The notes beneath the pieces were generated by a model. The model made no database searches, was not told the origin of the DNA, and saw only the letters and a list, made by a program, of their open reading frames with translations. A program made the position numbers and the translations under genes. A DNA stretch of 12,689 nt, taken from assembly GCA_023410905.1 (NCBI GenBank), contig JAEYPL010000357.1:1-12689 (forward strand), in the 5' to 3' direction. Below, in pieces: positions 1 to 5,922 of this stretch (position 1 is its first letter; each line of letters begins with the position of its first letter). Source of the DNA: Pseudomonadota bacterium (GTDB taxonomy: Bacteria > Pseudomonadota > Alphaproteobacteria > Rhizobiales > Hyphomicrobiaceae).

Positions 1-876
1 CGGCCGCACGGCCGCGACGCGCGGACGCGAGCCGCGATCACGCTCCAGGCGCTCGTCATACGCCGCGATGGTCGACTGGCTCTGCTTCGGCCGGATATGG
101 ACGACGCGATAACCACCCGCTTTCAGCTCGGCGAGCATCTGGCGAATGCCGTTCCCTGTCGAAGGCTGGATGTCGTGCCAGAGAATGATGCCCTTCTTCT
201 TCTGCTGCAGCCCGCGCATCACATTGCTGATCATGCGCGACGGGCTCTTCGTGCGGAAGTCGTGCGAGTCGACATCGATCGAGATGTTCACGATGTCACG
301 GCTCTTGAGATAGGCCTGCGCGCTGGCAGGGTCACTCAAGTAGGGAAAGCGGAAGAAGGGCGCCGTCGGCCCATCGAGCGCGAGCTGCACCGCGCTGATG
401 CCGAGCTCGATCTGCGACTCGATTTGAGCCGCACTGCTGCGGCCGAGATTGGCGTGCGACCACGTATGCGTGCCGATGGTGTGACCACGCCGGCCAACCT
501 CGCGGAGCTGAGCGGGGAAGCTCAACGCGCGCTGGCCCAGAACAAAGAACGTCGCCTTCGTGCAGTGCTCGTCGAGCGCGTCCAGGATCTCCGGCGTGAA
601 CTTCGGATGCGGGCCGTCGTCGAACGTCAGCACGACCTCGCCGTCCTGCAGGAAGTCATGGTCGCGGTACTGCATGCGGCCAAAGCGCGGGCCGCCGGTG
701 GCGTCGATCTCGACCGTGCGCGACAAGCCGAGCGCATTGGGGCCCGGGCGGCACGTCGACTGCGAGCTCGTTCCCTGCTGGGCCGCGAGCGGTGATGCTC
801 CGAGGACGCCGCCGATGACGGCTCCAATGGCGATGACCGCGAGGCTCGACCTTGTGACCTTGCCCGCCCCCATCAT
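1..876 (-). CDS. Secreted polysaccharide deacetylase family protein (C-terminus outside window)
   Basis: A minus-strand frame is open from the ATG at 876 to the window edge, giving about 292 codons without a stop. The first ~32 residues form a signal peptide: a basic start, a long Ala/Ile/Val/Gly core, then SPLAAQ as the likely cleavage region. The rest is a carbohydrate esterase 4 (NodB homology) domain with its motifs in order: TFDDGPH (~85-90, metal and base Asp), GTHTWSH (~135-141, the metal-binding His pair), RFPY (~176), DVDSHDF (~201) and LWHD (~231, catalytic His). Family members remove N- or O-acetyl groups from cell-wall or surface polysaccharides; the exact substrate cannot be read here. 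The start has two adjacent ATGs (876 and 873) behind GGAGGGG, and the second has the better spacing. After the domain the tail is Arg/Ser-rich. The gene is divergent from the MlaC-like gene. Confidence 0.92.
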   Translation of the reverse strand, partial: MMGAGKVTRSSLAVIAIGAVIGGVLGASPLAAQQGTSSQSTCRPGPNALGLSRTVEIDATGGPRFGRMQYRDHDFLQDGEVVLTFDDGPHPKFTPEILDALDEHCTKATFFVLGQRALSFPAQLREVGRRGHTIGTHTWSHANLGRSSAAQIESQIELGISAVQLALDGPTAPFFRFPYLSDPASAQAYLKSRDIVNISIDVDSHDFRTKSPSRMISNVMRGLQQKKKGIILWHDIQPSTGNGIRQMLAELKAGGYRVVHIRPKQSQSTIAAYDERLERDRGSRPRVAAVRP

Positions 877-1262
877 GTCCCCTCCAGGTGTAGCCGTCCG
901 AACGACCCCATTTAGGTTGCGTCCGGACGTTCGGGGCAATTCGTGCCCCTATGCAGCGGCGAGAATCGAAGCTCGCGGGCGCCGCGCGGATCAGGACTAT
1001 GAGCACAAGGCACATGAATATCCAATGACCTCGATGCCGCGCCGGCAGCCCGATCGGACAGAAAAGAGGCAGAATTCGCCGGACGTTGCGCGTGTGCCAC
1101 GCTCCTGCCGGCCTGCTTCAAGGCCTGCGGCCAGCACCTTTGACCTCAGCGCCGCAGGCGCGGCATATGTGGCGAACTGGGGCGGCCGGTCACCTCTTAT
1201 CCACATTTTCAAGGCTACACTCCGCCCGACTGAATAAATCTGACCAGTTGTGAGGCCGAGGG
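877..1262. promoter_or_regulatory. Divergent intergenic region without a gene
   Basis: These 386 bases separate the divergent deacetylase and MlaC-like genes and should hold both promoters. No reading frame here looks like a protein. What can be seen is a 10-bp palindrome CGTCCGGACG at 920-929, a related half-site CGTCCGAACG just before it at 895-904, an inverted repeat at 1123-1159, and a relatively AT-rich stretch at about 1195-1237 just upstream of the MlaC-like gene. I could not identify a convincing -35/-10 pair. Confidence 0.5.
1123..1159. repeat. 9-bp perfect inverted repeat
   Basis: GCCTGCGGC at 1123-1131 is matched exactly by GCCGCAGGC at 1151-1159, with a 19-base spacer. It lies about 100 bases upstream of the MlaC-like start. 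It could fold as a hairpin in the leader or be a protein-binding site. No T run follows, so it is not a typical terminator. Confidence 0.45.
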
Positions 1263-1886
1263 ATGCGCACGGGGTTCTATGGTTCCTGCCTGACCGTGAA
1301 GGCATGGGTAGGGGTGGCGCTAGCCGCTCTGGTTGCGGTGTCGTTCGCCATGGCGCCGGCCGATGCGCAGTCGTCATCGACGAAGAAGGGCGAGGATCCG
1401 GCCGTCGCGTTCATGGGGCAGGTGGCCCGTGATCTGATGGCGGGGGCGCGGACCCAGTCGCCGATCCTGATCTCCAACGCCGTCAAGCGGTACGGCGACG
1501 TCCACAACATCGGCCAGTACTCGCTCGGTACTTACCGCGCCAAATTGGCGCAGGCCGACCGCCCGATCTATCTGAACGGCATGGTGCGCTTCATCGGCCG
1601 TTACGCCGCACAGCAGGCGCCGAAGTTTCCGGTCGCGAAGTACGAGATCATCAGCCCGAGCGTTCAGGGCGCGAACGGCATTATGGTGGACAGCCGCGTC
1701 ACGCTGCGTGACGGCTCGACCTATGACGTGCGCTGGCTGCTCCAGAAGTACGGCAACACCTACCGCGTGCGCGATGCCATGGTCTATGGCTTCTGGATGA
1801 CGCCGTTCCTCAAGCAGCTTTTCGAGACGTACATCGGCGAGCAGGGCGGGGACGTGAAGGCGCTCGTCGTGGTGCTCAACCGCTGA
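1263..1886 (+). CDS. MlaC/Ttg2D-like periplasmic lipid-binding protein
   Basis: The 207-residue product matches the size and layout of MlaC/Ttg2D (toluene tolerance Ttg2 family). MlaC carries phospholipids through the periplasm between an outer-membrane complex and an inner-membrane MCE-type ABC transporter. Residues 12-36 form a signal peptide ending PADAQ. The mature part shows the family layout: an N-terminal helical segment (AVAFMGQVARDLM, 47-59), a central region with YSLGTYRAKL (86-95), RFIGRYAAQQ (109-118), a beta-rich core (KYEIISPSVQ, RVTLRDGSTYDVRWLL), YRVRDAMVYGFW (167-178) and a C-terminal GGDVKALVVVLNR. The usual S-x-x-x-x-R-x-E-F stretch is altered (WMTPFLKQLFETY). The ATG at 1263 is preceded by GAGG seven bases upstream; a GTG at 1296 is an alternative. 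No MCE or permease partner is in the window. The hopanoid-associated member HpnM belongs to the same family and cannot be excluded. Confidence 0.82.
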   Translation: MRTGFYGSCLTVKAWVGVALAALVAVSFAMAPADAQSSSTKKGEDPAVAFMGQVARDLMAGARTQSPILISNAVKRYGDVHNIGQYSLGTYRAKLAQADRPIYLNGMVRFIGRYAAQQAPKFPVAKYEIISPSVQGANGIMVDSRVTLRDGSTYDVRWLLQKYGNTYRVRDAMVYGFWMTPFLKQLFETYIGEQGGDVKALVVVLNR

Positions 1887-1916
1887 TCCAGCCAATTCGC
1901 GAATGCCAGAATAACT

Positions 1917-1948
1917 GAGCGCCGGTCTCCGTTTGGAGGCCGGCGCTC
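1917..1948. terminator. Bidirectional hairpin between mlaC-like gene and leuD
   Basis: GAGCGCCGGTCTCC (1917-1930) pairs with GGAGGCCGGCGCTC (1935-1948) around a GTTT loop. This makes a 14-bp stem with a single G-T pair. It lies 31 bases after the plus-strand stop and 26 bases after the minus-strand leuD stop, as expected of a shared terminator between convergent genes. The T tract is weak on both sides (TGCATTTC on plus). Confidence 0.75.
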
Positions 1949-1973
1949 TGCATTTCACACCATCGAGCTGCGA

Positions 1974-2600
1974 TCAGAGCCAATCGGTTTCGGCCGCAGC
2001 GCGGCGCTCGTGCGCGGCAATGGCGTCCGCGTATTTCAGGGTCAGCGAGATATCGTCGGTGCCGTCGATGAGGCACTGCTTGCGGAAGCTGTCGATCTCG
2101 AAGCTCTGCGTCCAGTTGTCGGGGCCGGTGACGGTCTGGGCTTCGAGGTCCACCGTGATGCGCGCATCGGGGCGCTTTGCCAGATGATCGAGCATTTCGC
2201 GAATACGCTCGGCCGGGAGCCGGATCGGCAGGGCGCCATTCTGGAAGCTGTTGTTGTGGAAGATGTCGCCGAAGCTCGGCGCGATGAATACGCGGAAGCC
2301 GTTGTCGACGAGAACCGAGACGGCGTGCTCGCGGCTCGATCCGCAGCCGAAATTGCGTTCGGCAATGAGGATCTGCGCACCTGCGGCAGTCGGCGCATTG
2401 AGCGGGAAGCCTTCGCGGGGTGAGCCGTCCTCGCGGTAGCGCACGTCATTGAAGAGATGCGGTACTTGCTCGGCGCGCGGCAGTGCGAGGAAGCGCGCTG
2501 GGATGATCTGGTCCGTATCGACGTTCGGCTGATCGATGGCAACGGCTGTTGCAGTCAGGCGATCGAATGGCCGCAGTTCCTGCTTGTGCTCATTGCTCAT
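1974..2600 (-). CDS. leuD: 3-isopropylmalate dehydratase small subunit
   Basis: LeuD pairs with LeuC to form the cytoplasmic isopropylmalate isomerase, which interconverts 2- and 3-isopropylmalate in leucine biosynthesis. The 208-residue product is of normal family length (about 200). It has the aconitase swivel-domain signatures: NVDTDQIIPARFL (26-38), NFGCGSSREHAV (83-94), GFRVFIAPSFGDIFHNNSFQNG (101-122, read in two parts: IAPSFGDIF and HNNSFQNG). The ATG at 2600 is chosen because GGGAGG lies just upstream and family members start near MSNE..L.PF; an ATG 36 bases earlier has no good ribosome site. It lies downstream of leuC on the same strand with a 121-base gap that contains a hairpin. 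Transcription ends toward the hairpin at 1917-1948. Confidence 0.97.
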   Translation of the reverse strand: MSNEHKQELRPFDRLTATAVAIDQPNVDTDQIIPARFLALPRAEQVPHLFNDVRYREDGSPREGFPLNAPTAAGAQILIAERNFGCGSSREHAVSVLVDNGFRVFIAPSFGDIFHNNSFQNGALPIRLPAERIREMLDHLAKRPDARITVDLEAQTVTGPDNWTQSFEIDSFRKQCLIDGTDDISLTLKYADAIAAHERRAAAETDWL

Positions 2601-2645
2601 GATCGCCTCCCGACTCTCCAGTTCAAACGATAGCATCCCGATCCC

Positions 2646-2688
2646 CCTCCCCCTGCGCCAGAGGCGCGCCTTCGGCGCTTGGGGGAGG
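2646..2688. repeat. GC-rich stem-loop in the leuC-leuD gap
   Basis: CCTCCCCC (2646-2653) pairs with GGGGGAGG (2681-2688), and inside it GCGCC (2655-2659) pairs with GGCGC (2674-2678). The stem is 13 bp with a small internal mismatch. The loop contains the palindrome GGCGCGCC (2663-2670). The CCCTCCCCC...GGGGGAGG style resembles REP-like intergenic palindromes common in Rhizobiales. Between two genes of one operon it could stabilise leuC mRNA or cause partial termination, which is inference. Confidence 0.65.
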
Positions 2689-2721
2689 AATAGGGTGGCA
2701 CTAGATGAGCGCGCATCAGAT

Positions 2722-4143
2722 CTAAGCCGGCAGCATGCGGCGGACGTCGGTGAAGTGTCCGGTGACGGCAGCGGCCGCCGCCATGGCCGGGCTCACGAGA
2801 TGCGTGCGGACGCCCTTGCCTTGGCGGCCGACGAAATTGCGGTTCGAGGTCGAGGCAATCCGCTCGCCGGGGCGCCCGATCTCGCCGTTCATGCCGACGC
2901 ACATGGAGCAGCCCGCTTCGCGCCATTCGAAGCCGGCTTCGGTGAATATCTTGTCGAGCCCCTCGGCTTCGGCCTGCTCCTTGATGATGCCTGAGCCCGG
3001 GACGATCCAGCTCGGGATCTGCGCCTTGCGTCCCTTGGCGACGGCCGCGGCCATGCGTAGATCTTCGATGCGGCTGTTCGTGCACGAGCCGATGAACACG
3101 CGGTCGACAGGAATTTCAGCGATCGGGGTGCCGGGCTCGAGACCCATGTAGGCGAGCGCGCGTGCCTGGCCATCGCGGCGCGAGGCATCGGCGGCCGATG
3201 CCGGATCGGGGATGGCGTCGGTGACGGGCGCGGCATCCTCGGGGCTCGTGCCCCATGTGACCATAGGCGCGATGTCGGGACCGGACAGCGTGACCTCGCG
3301 ATCGAACATGGCGCCATCGTCGGAGGGCAGCGTGCGCCAGAAGGCAAGCGCGCGATCCCACGCTTCTTCCTTCGGGGCATACGGCCGCCCCGCGATGAAC
3401 TCGTACGTCTTGTCGTCCGGCGCGATCATGCCGGCGCGACCGCCGCCCTCGATGGACATATTGCAGAGCGTAAGCCGCCCTTCGATCGAAAGCTGCCGAA
3501 TGCCGCTGCCTGCATACTCGAGCACATGACCGGTGCCGCCGGCGGCACCAATGCGTGCGATGATTGCAAGGATGACGTCCTTGCCCGTGATGCCGAAACC
3601 GAGTGCGCCCTCGATGTTGACGCGCATGGCCTTCGGCTTTTTCTGCCAGAGCGTCTGGGTCGCGAGGACATGCGTGACCTCGGAGGCGCCGATGCCGAAG
3701 GCGAGACAGCCGAGCGCGCCGTGCGTGGACGTGTGGCTGTCACCGCATACGAGCGTGATGCCGGGCAGCGTTATGCCCTGCTCGGGTCCGACCACATGCA
3801 CAATGCCCTGGCGGCGATCGCCGATGTCGAAGATGGTGACGCCGGTTGCCGCTGCGTGCTCGCCGAGGCCGACGACCATGCGCCTGTGATTGGGATCCAC
3901 GATCGTGGATTTATCGCGCGTGTTGGTCGGCATGTAGTGGTCGGGCGTCGCGAAGGATCGCTCGGGATGGCGGATTTTCATGCCGTCCGCGGCGAGGCGC
4001 CTGAAGGCATTGTACGAGCCATCGTGCAGCAGATGACGGTCGATGTAGAGCAGCGTATAGCCGTCTGGCCGATCGACGACGACGTGGCGCCGCCAGATCT
4101 TCTCGAACATCGTCGACGGGCCGGTGCCTTGAGCCTCTGCCAT
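2722..4143 (-). CDS. leuC: 3-isopropylmalate dehydratase large subunit
   Basis: LeuC is the Fe-S catalytic subunit of isopropylmalate isomerase (leucine biosynthesis, cytoplasm), acting with LeuD encoded just downstream. The 473-residue product is full length for the bacterial heterodimeric type. Landmarks: TMFEKIWRRHVV near the N-terminus, YIDRHLLHDG, VCGDSHTSTHGALG (active-site His region), the first cluster cysteine in IGSCTNSRIEDLR (Cys354) and the pair in CSMC (Cys412, Cys415), which ligate the [4Fe-4S] cluster. The segment after Cys354 (KAQIPSWIVPG) is two residues shorter than in many relatives. The ATG at 4143 has a strong AGGAGG site 8 bases upstream. A large stem-loop lies 42-93 bases upstream of the start. 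leuC and leuD probably form one transcript. Confidence 0.97.
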   Translation of the reverse strand: MAEAQGTGPSTMFEKIWRRHVVVDRPDGYTLLYIDRHLLHDGSYNAFRRLAADGMKIRHPERSFATPDHYMPTNTRDKSTIVDPNHRRMVVGLGEHAAATGVTIFDIGDRRQGIVHVVGPEQGITLPGITLVCGDSHTSTHGALGCLAFGIGASEVTHVLATQTLWQKKPKAMRVNIEGALGFGITGKDVILAIIARIGAAGGTGHVLEYAGSGIRQLSIEGRLTLCNMSIEGGGRAGMIAPDDKTYEFIAGRPYAPKEEAWDRALAFWRTLPSDDGAMFDREVTLSGPDIAPMVTWGTSPEDAAPVTDAIPDPASAADASRRDGQARALAYMGLEPGTPIAEIPVDRVFIGSCTNSRIEDLRMAAAVAKGRKAQIPSWIVPGSGIIKEQAEAEGLDKIFTEAGFEWREAGCSMCVGMNGEIGRPGERIASTSNRNFVGRQGKGVRTHLVSPAMAAAAAVTGHFTDVRRMLPA

Positions 4144-4184
4144 GCCGCGCTCCTCCTGAGAGCCGCACGTTCAGGCCGCCATTA

Positions 4185-4236
4185 GCGACTGCGTGCGTAG
4201 TTTAGTCTTGTTCTATTTGATCGCACGCACGGTCGC
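4185..4236. promoter_or_regulatory. 13-bp stem-loop with AT-rich loop upstream of leuC
   Basis: GCGAC and TGCGTGCG (4185-4197) pair with CGCACGCA (4222-4229) and GTCGC (4232-4236), with only a 2-base bulge. The 24-base loop (4198-4221) is markedly AT-rich against a GC-rich background. It sits 42-93 bases upstream of the leuC ATG, where the promoter or leader should be. It could be an operator pair flanking the promoter or a leader RNA hairpin. An open frame through it (minus strand, ATG GCC TCC...) has no leucine codons, so a classical leader-peptide attenuator is unlikely. Confidence 0.45.
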
Positions 4237-4264
4237 ATGCGTCCACCCGTATGGAGTGCGGGGA

Positions 4265-4294
4265 GGCCATGCGCTGAGGGGCTCAAGCATGGCC
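4265..4294 (-). terminator. Terminator-like hairpin after the small unknown gene
   Basis: GGCCATGC (4265-4272) pairs exactly with GCATGGCC (4287-4294); inside, TGAG pairs with CTCA around GGG. The hairpin begins 30 bases past the stop of the minus-strand gene that ends at 4324. No T run follows on the minus strand, so it is either a non-canonical terminator or an mRNA 3' end protector. Confidence 0.5.
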
Positions 4295-4323
4295 GGCGTT
4301 GGCCGATCTGATGCGCGGCGATC

Positions 4324-4791
4324 TCAGCGGCGGAACAGGCGGCCGAGCTTGCTGACGAAAGTCTGCGGGGTGGCCTCGGCCGGGCCCGTATGGGCAGCTG
4401 CTGCCTCGGCATGAGCTATCAACGGCGGAATGCTATTGAAGAGGCTGAGGACGGAATCGCCCGCGCCTTCCGTCAGATGCTTGAGCACCTTGTTGAAGGG
4501 GAACACGGCGAGATCGCCGTCCAGCACCACGGCCCAGCCGTGCTCGGTATCCTGCCAGGCACCGCCGTAGGTCTCGATGATGCAGGTGCCGAGAAAGGAC
4601 CCGAGATTGTCGCAGAGGGTTTCGCTCGCATCGACCTCGCCCCGGTCCACGAGGTTCTGGATGTAGCCATCGAGCCAGCGCACACCCGCGGCGTCGAAGC
4701 CGATATGGGGGTCGTAGTCCTCCCGCGCGACCGAGAGCACCAGATCGGCATTGGCGCGGATCATCTCCTGCGGCGTGAGGTTGTCGCTCAT
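4324..4791 (-). CDS. Small acidic protein of unknown function
   Basis: A 155-residue protein I do not recognise with confidence. It is cytoplasmic by appearance: no signal peptide or membrane segment. The N-terminal third is acidic and helical (PQEMIRANADLVLSVARED), followed by VRWLDGYIQNL (37-47). Two stretches look most conserved-like: GSFLGTCIIETYGGAWQ (64-80) and FPFNKVLKHLTEGAGDSVLSLF (read 97-104 and 105-118). The pattern of a Gly-rich helix followed by YGG.W and then a short strand with FPF is shared by several families of small uncharacterised or immunity-like proteins (for example DUF3806-like), but I cannot assign one. The tail has an Ala/Pro/Thr-rich linker (126-143) and ends in a basic KLGRLFRR. 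The ATG at 4791 has AGGGG upstream. Coding-like composition and clean start and stop support a real gene. Confidence 0.8.
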   Translation of the reverse strand: MSDNLTPQEMIRANADLVLSVAREDYDPHIGFDAAGVRWLDGYIQNLVDRGEVDASETLCDNLGSFLGTCIIETYGGAWQDTEHGWAVVLDGDLAVFPFNKVLKHLTEGAGDSVLSLFNSIPPLIAHAEAAAAHTGPAEATPQTFVSKLGRLFRR

Positions 4792-4886
4792 GGCCCCTGT
4801 CTACCCCGTTCGTGCTCCGGTCCCGATCCGGTGCGCACCCGTATCACTATAGAGGGGGTGCCGCGCGATGGTACCCATTGGCCGGA

Positions 4887-4917
4887 CCTGGGCTAAGCAA
4901 TTCCTGCGCGGCCCAGG
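4887..4917. repeat. 7-bp inverted repeat in divergent region
   Basis: CCTGGGC (4887-4893) matches GCCCAGG (4911-4917) across 17 bases. It lies between the minus-strand gene starting at 4791 and the plus-strand SDR. The stem is short, and a chance origin is possible in GC-rich DNA. Confidence 0.3.
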
Positions 4918-4960
4918 AGCCCCTATCGCAAGGCCGAGCCGCACGCGCGGACGGTGACAT

Positions 4961-4971
4961 GTCCGGACGTT
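4961..4971. promoter_or_regulatory. Palindromic motif GTCCGGACGTT, second copy at 921-931
   Basis: The 8-bp palindrome GTCCGGAC with the same three following bases occurs here, 58 bases upstream of the SDR start, and at 921-931, upstream of the deacetylase. Both are in intergenic DNA before genes. It may be a shared operator half-site, but a pair of such words is not rare at this base composition. Confidence 0.25.
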
Positions 4972-4978
4972 TGCTCTA

Positions 4979-5001
4979 GCTTCTCGACGGCTCCGAGAAG
5001 C
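4979..5001 (+). promoter_or_regulatory. Leader hairpin before the first SDR gene
   Basis: GCTTCTCG (4979-4986) pairs perfectly with CGAGAAGC (4994-5001) around a 7-base loop. It ends 27 bases before the GTG start of the SDR and just ahead of its AAGGA ribosome site. If transcribed it would be a 5' leader hairpin. Its role is unknown. Confidence 0.4.
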
Positions 5002-5028
5002 CGGGCATCAGGGAAAAGGAAGCGCGCC

Positions 5029-5817
5029 GTGCAACGATTGAAGGGAAAGATCGCCTGGGTCACGGGCGCTGGAACAGGCATCGGCGAGGCCGGCGCGATC
5101 GGTCTCGCGGCCGAGGGCGCGCACGTCGTTCTGAGCGGTCGCCGCGCCGCGCCCCTGGAAACCGTCGCGAAGCAGATCAAGGCTGCCGGCGGATCGGCCG
5201 AGGTGATCGCCGTCGATCTCACCAAGTCGGCTGAAGTCGAGAAAGCCGTCGCCGCCATCAAGGCCAAGCACGGCCGCCTGGACATTCTCGTCAACAACGC
5301 GGGTGTGAACATCCCCGACCGCAGCTGGCAGCGCATCTCGCCTGAGGGCATCGACACGCTGATCCATGGCAACCTGTCGAGCGCGGCCTATGTGGCGCGT
5401 GCGGTGCTGCCGGTCATGCGTGAGCAGAAAGACGGACTCATGATCCACACTGCATCCTGGGCCGGCCGCTATGTCGGGCCCGTGCCGGGGCCGCTCTACA
5501 TTGCGTCCAAGCACGGCGTGGTCGCCATGAGCCATTCCATCAATCTCGAGGAGTGCCAGCACGGCATTCGCTCTACGGTCGTCTGCCCCGGCGAAGTGGC
5601 GACGCCGATCATGGAGCAGCGCGATCCGCCTGAGCCGCCCGAGGCACTGGCGCGGATGCTGCAGTCCGAGGATCTCGGCAATCTCATTGTCTATCTCTCC
5701 GCGCAGCCGGCGCACGTCTGCATCAACGAGGTCGTGATCAGCCCGACGCACAATCGCGGCTACATCGGCCAGATGCGCGCGCGTCAGCAGCAGCAGGAAG
5801 CGGCCCGCAAGAAGTAG
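5029..5817 (+). CDS. Classical SDR family NAD(P)-dependent oxidoreductase
   Basis: The 262-residue product has every landmark of a classical short-chain dehydrogenase/reductase: TGAGTGIG cofactor motif (12-19), NNAG (89-92), active-site Asn115, Ser143, and Tyr157-x3-Lys161 (YIASK). Arg residues right after strand 2 (SGRR, 36-39) suggest NADP(H) preference. Members oxidise or reduce alcohol/carbonyl groups; the substrate cannot be read. The C-terminus is unusual in carrying a Gln-rich, charged tail (QQQQEAARKK). The GTG at 5029 is chosen because AAGGA lies nine bases upstream and the protein then begins right before the first strand (LKGKIAWVTG). An in-frame ATG at 4954 would add 25 atypical residues. 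It is followed by a FAD-dependent dehydrogenase gene 105 bases downstream on the same strand, so the two probably act in one pathway. Confidence 0.93.
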   Translation: MQRLKGKIAWVTGAGTGIGEAGAIGLAAEGAHVVLSGRRAAPLETVAKQIKAAGGSAEVIAVDLTKSAEVEKAVAAIKAKHGRLDILVNNAGVNIPDRSWQRISPEGIDTLIHGNLSSAAYVARAVLPVMREQKDGLMIHTASWAGRYVGPVPGPLYIASKHGVVAMSHSINLEECQHGIRSTVVCPGEVATPIMEQRDPPEPPEALARMLQSEDLGNLIVYLSAQPAHVCINEVVISPTHNRGYIGQMRARQQQQEAARKK

Positions 5818-5850
5818 CACGCGACGACTTTTAGAAGCCAAGCCGAGGCT

Positions 5851-5872
5851 GCCGCTGGGTTTTCCCGGCGGC
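5851..5872 (+). other. Stem-loop between SDR and flavoprotein genes
   Basis: GCCGCTGGG (5851-5859) pairs with CCCGGCGGC (5864-5872) around TTTT, giving 9 bp with one G-T pair. It lies 33 bases after the SDR stop. There is no T tract after it, so it may be an mRNA processing or stabilising hairpin and not a stop signal. Confidence 0.45.
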
Positions 5873-5922
5873 GCCATCACGACGGGCGCCCTGTGCGCGC
5901 CCAACAAGGGAGCAAGAACAGA

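Noticed and set aside
3526..4185. A 219-codon plus-strand open frame opposite leuC
   Set aside because: It is antisense to the unmistakable leuC gene with composition typical of a shadow frame.
4198..4275. A short leader peptide on the minus strand before leuC
   Set aside because: The small frame begins ATGGCCTCC and has no leucine codons, so it does not support leucine attenuation.
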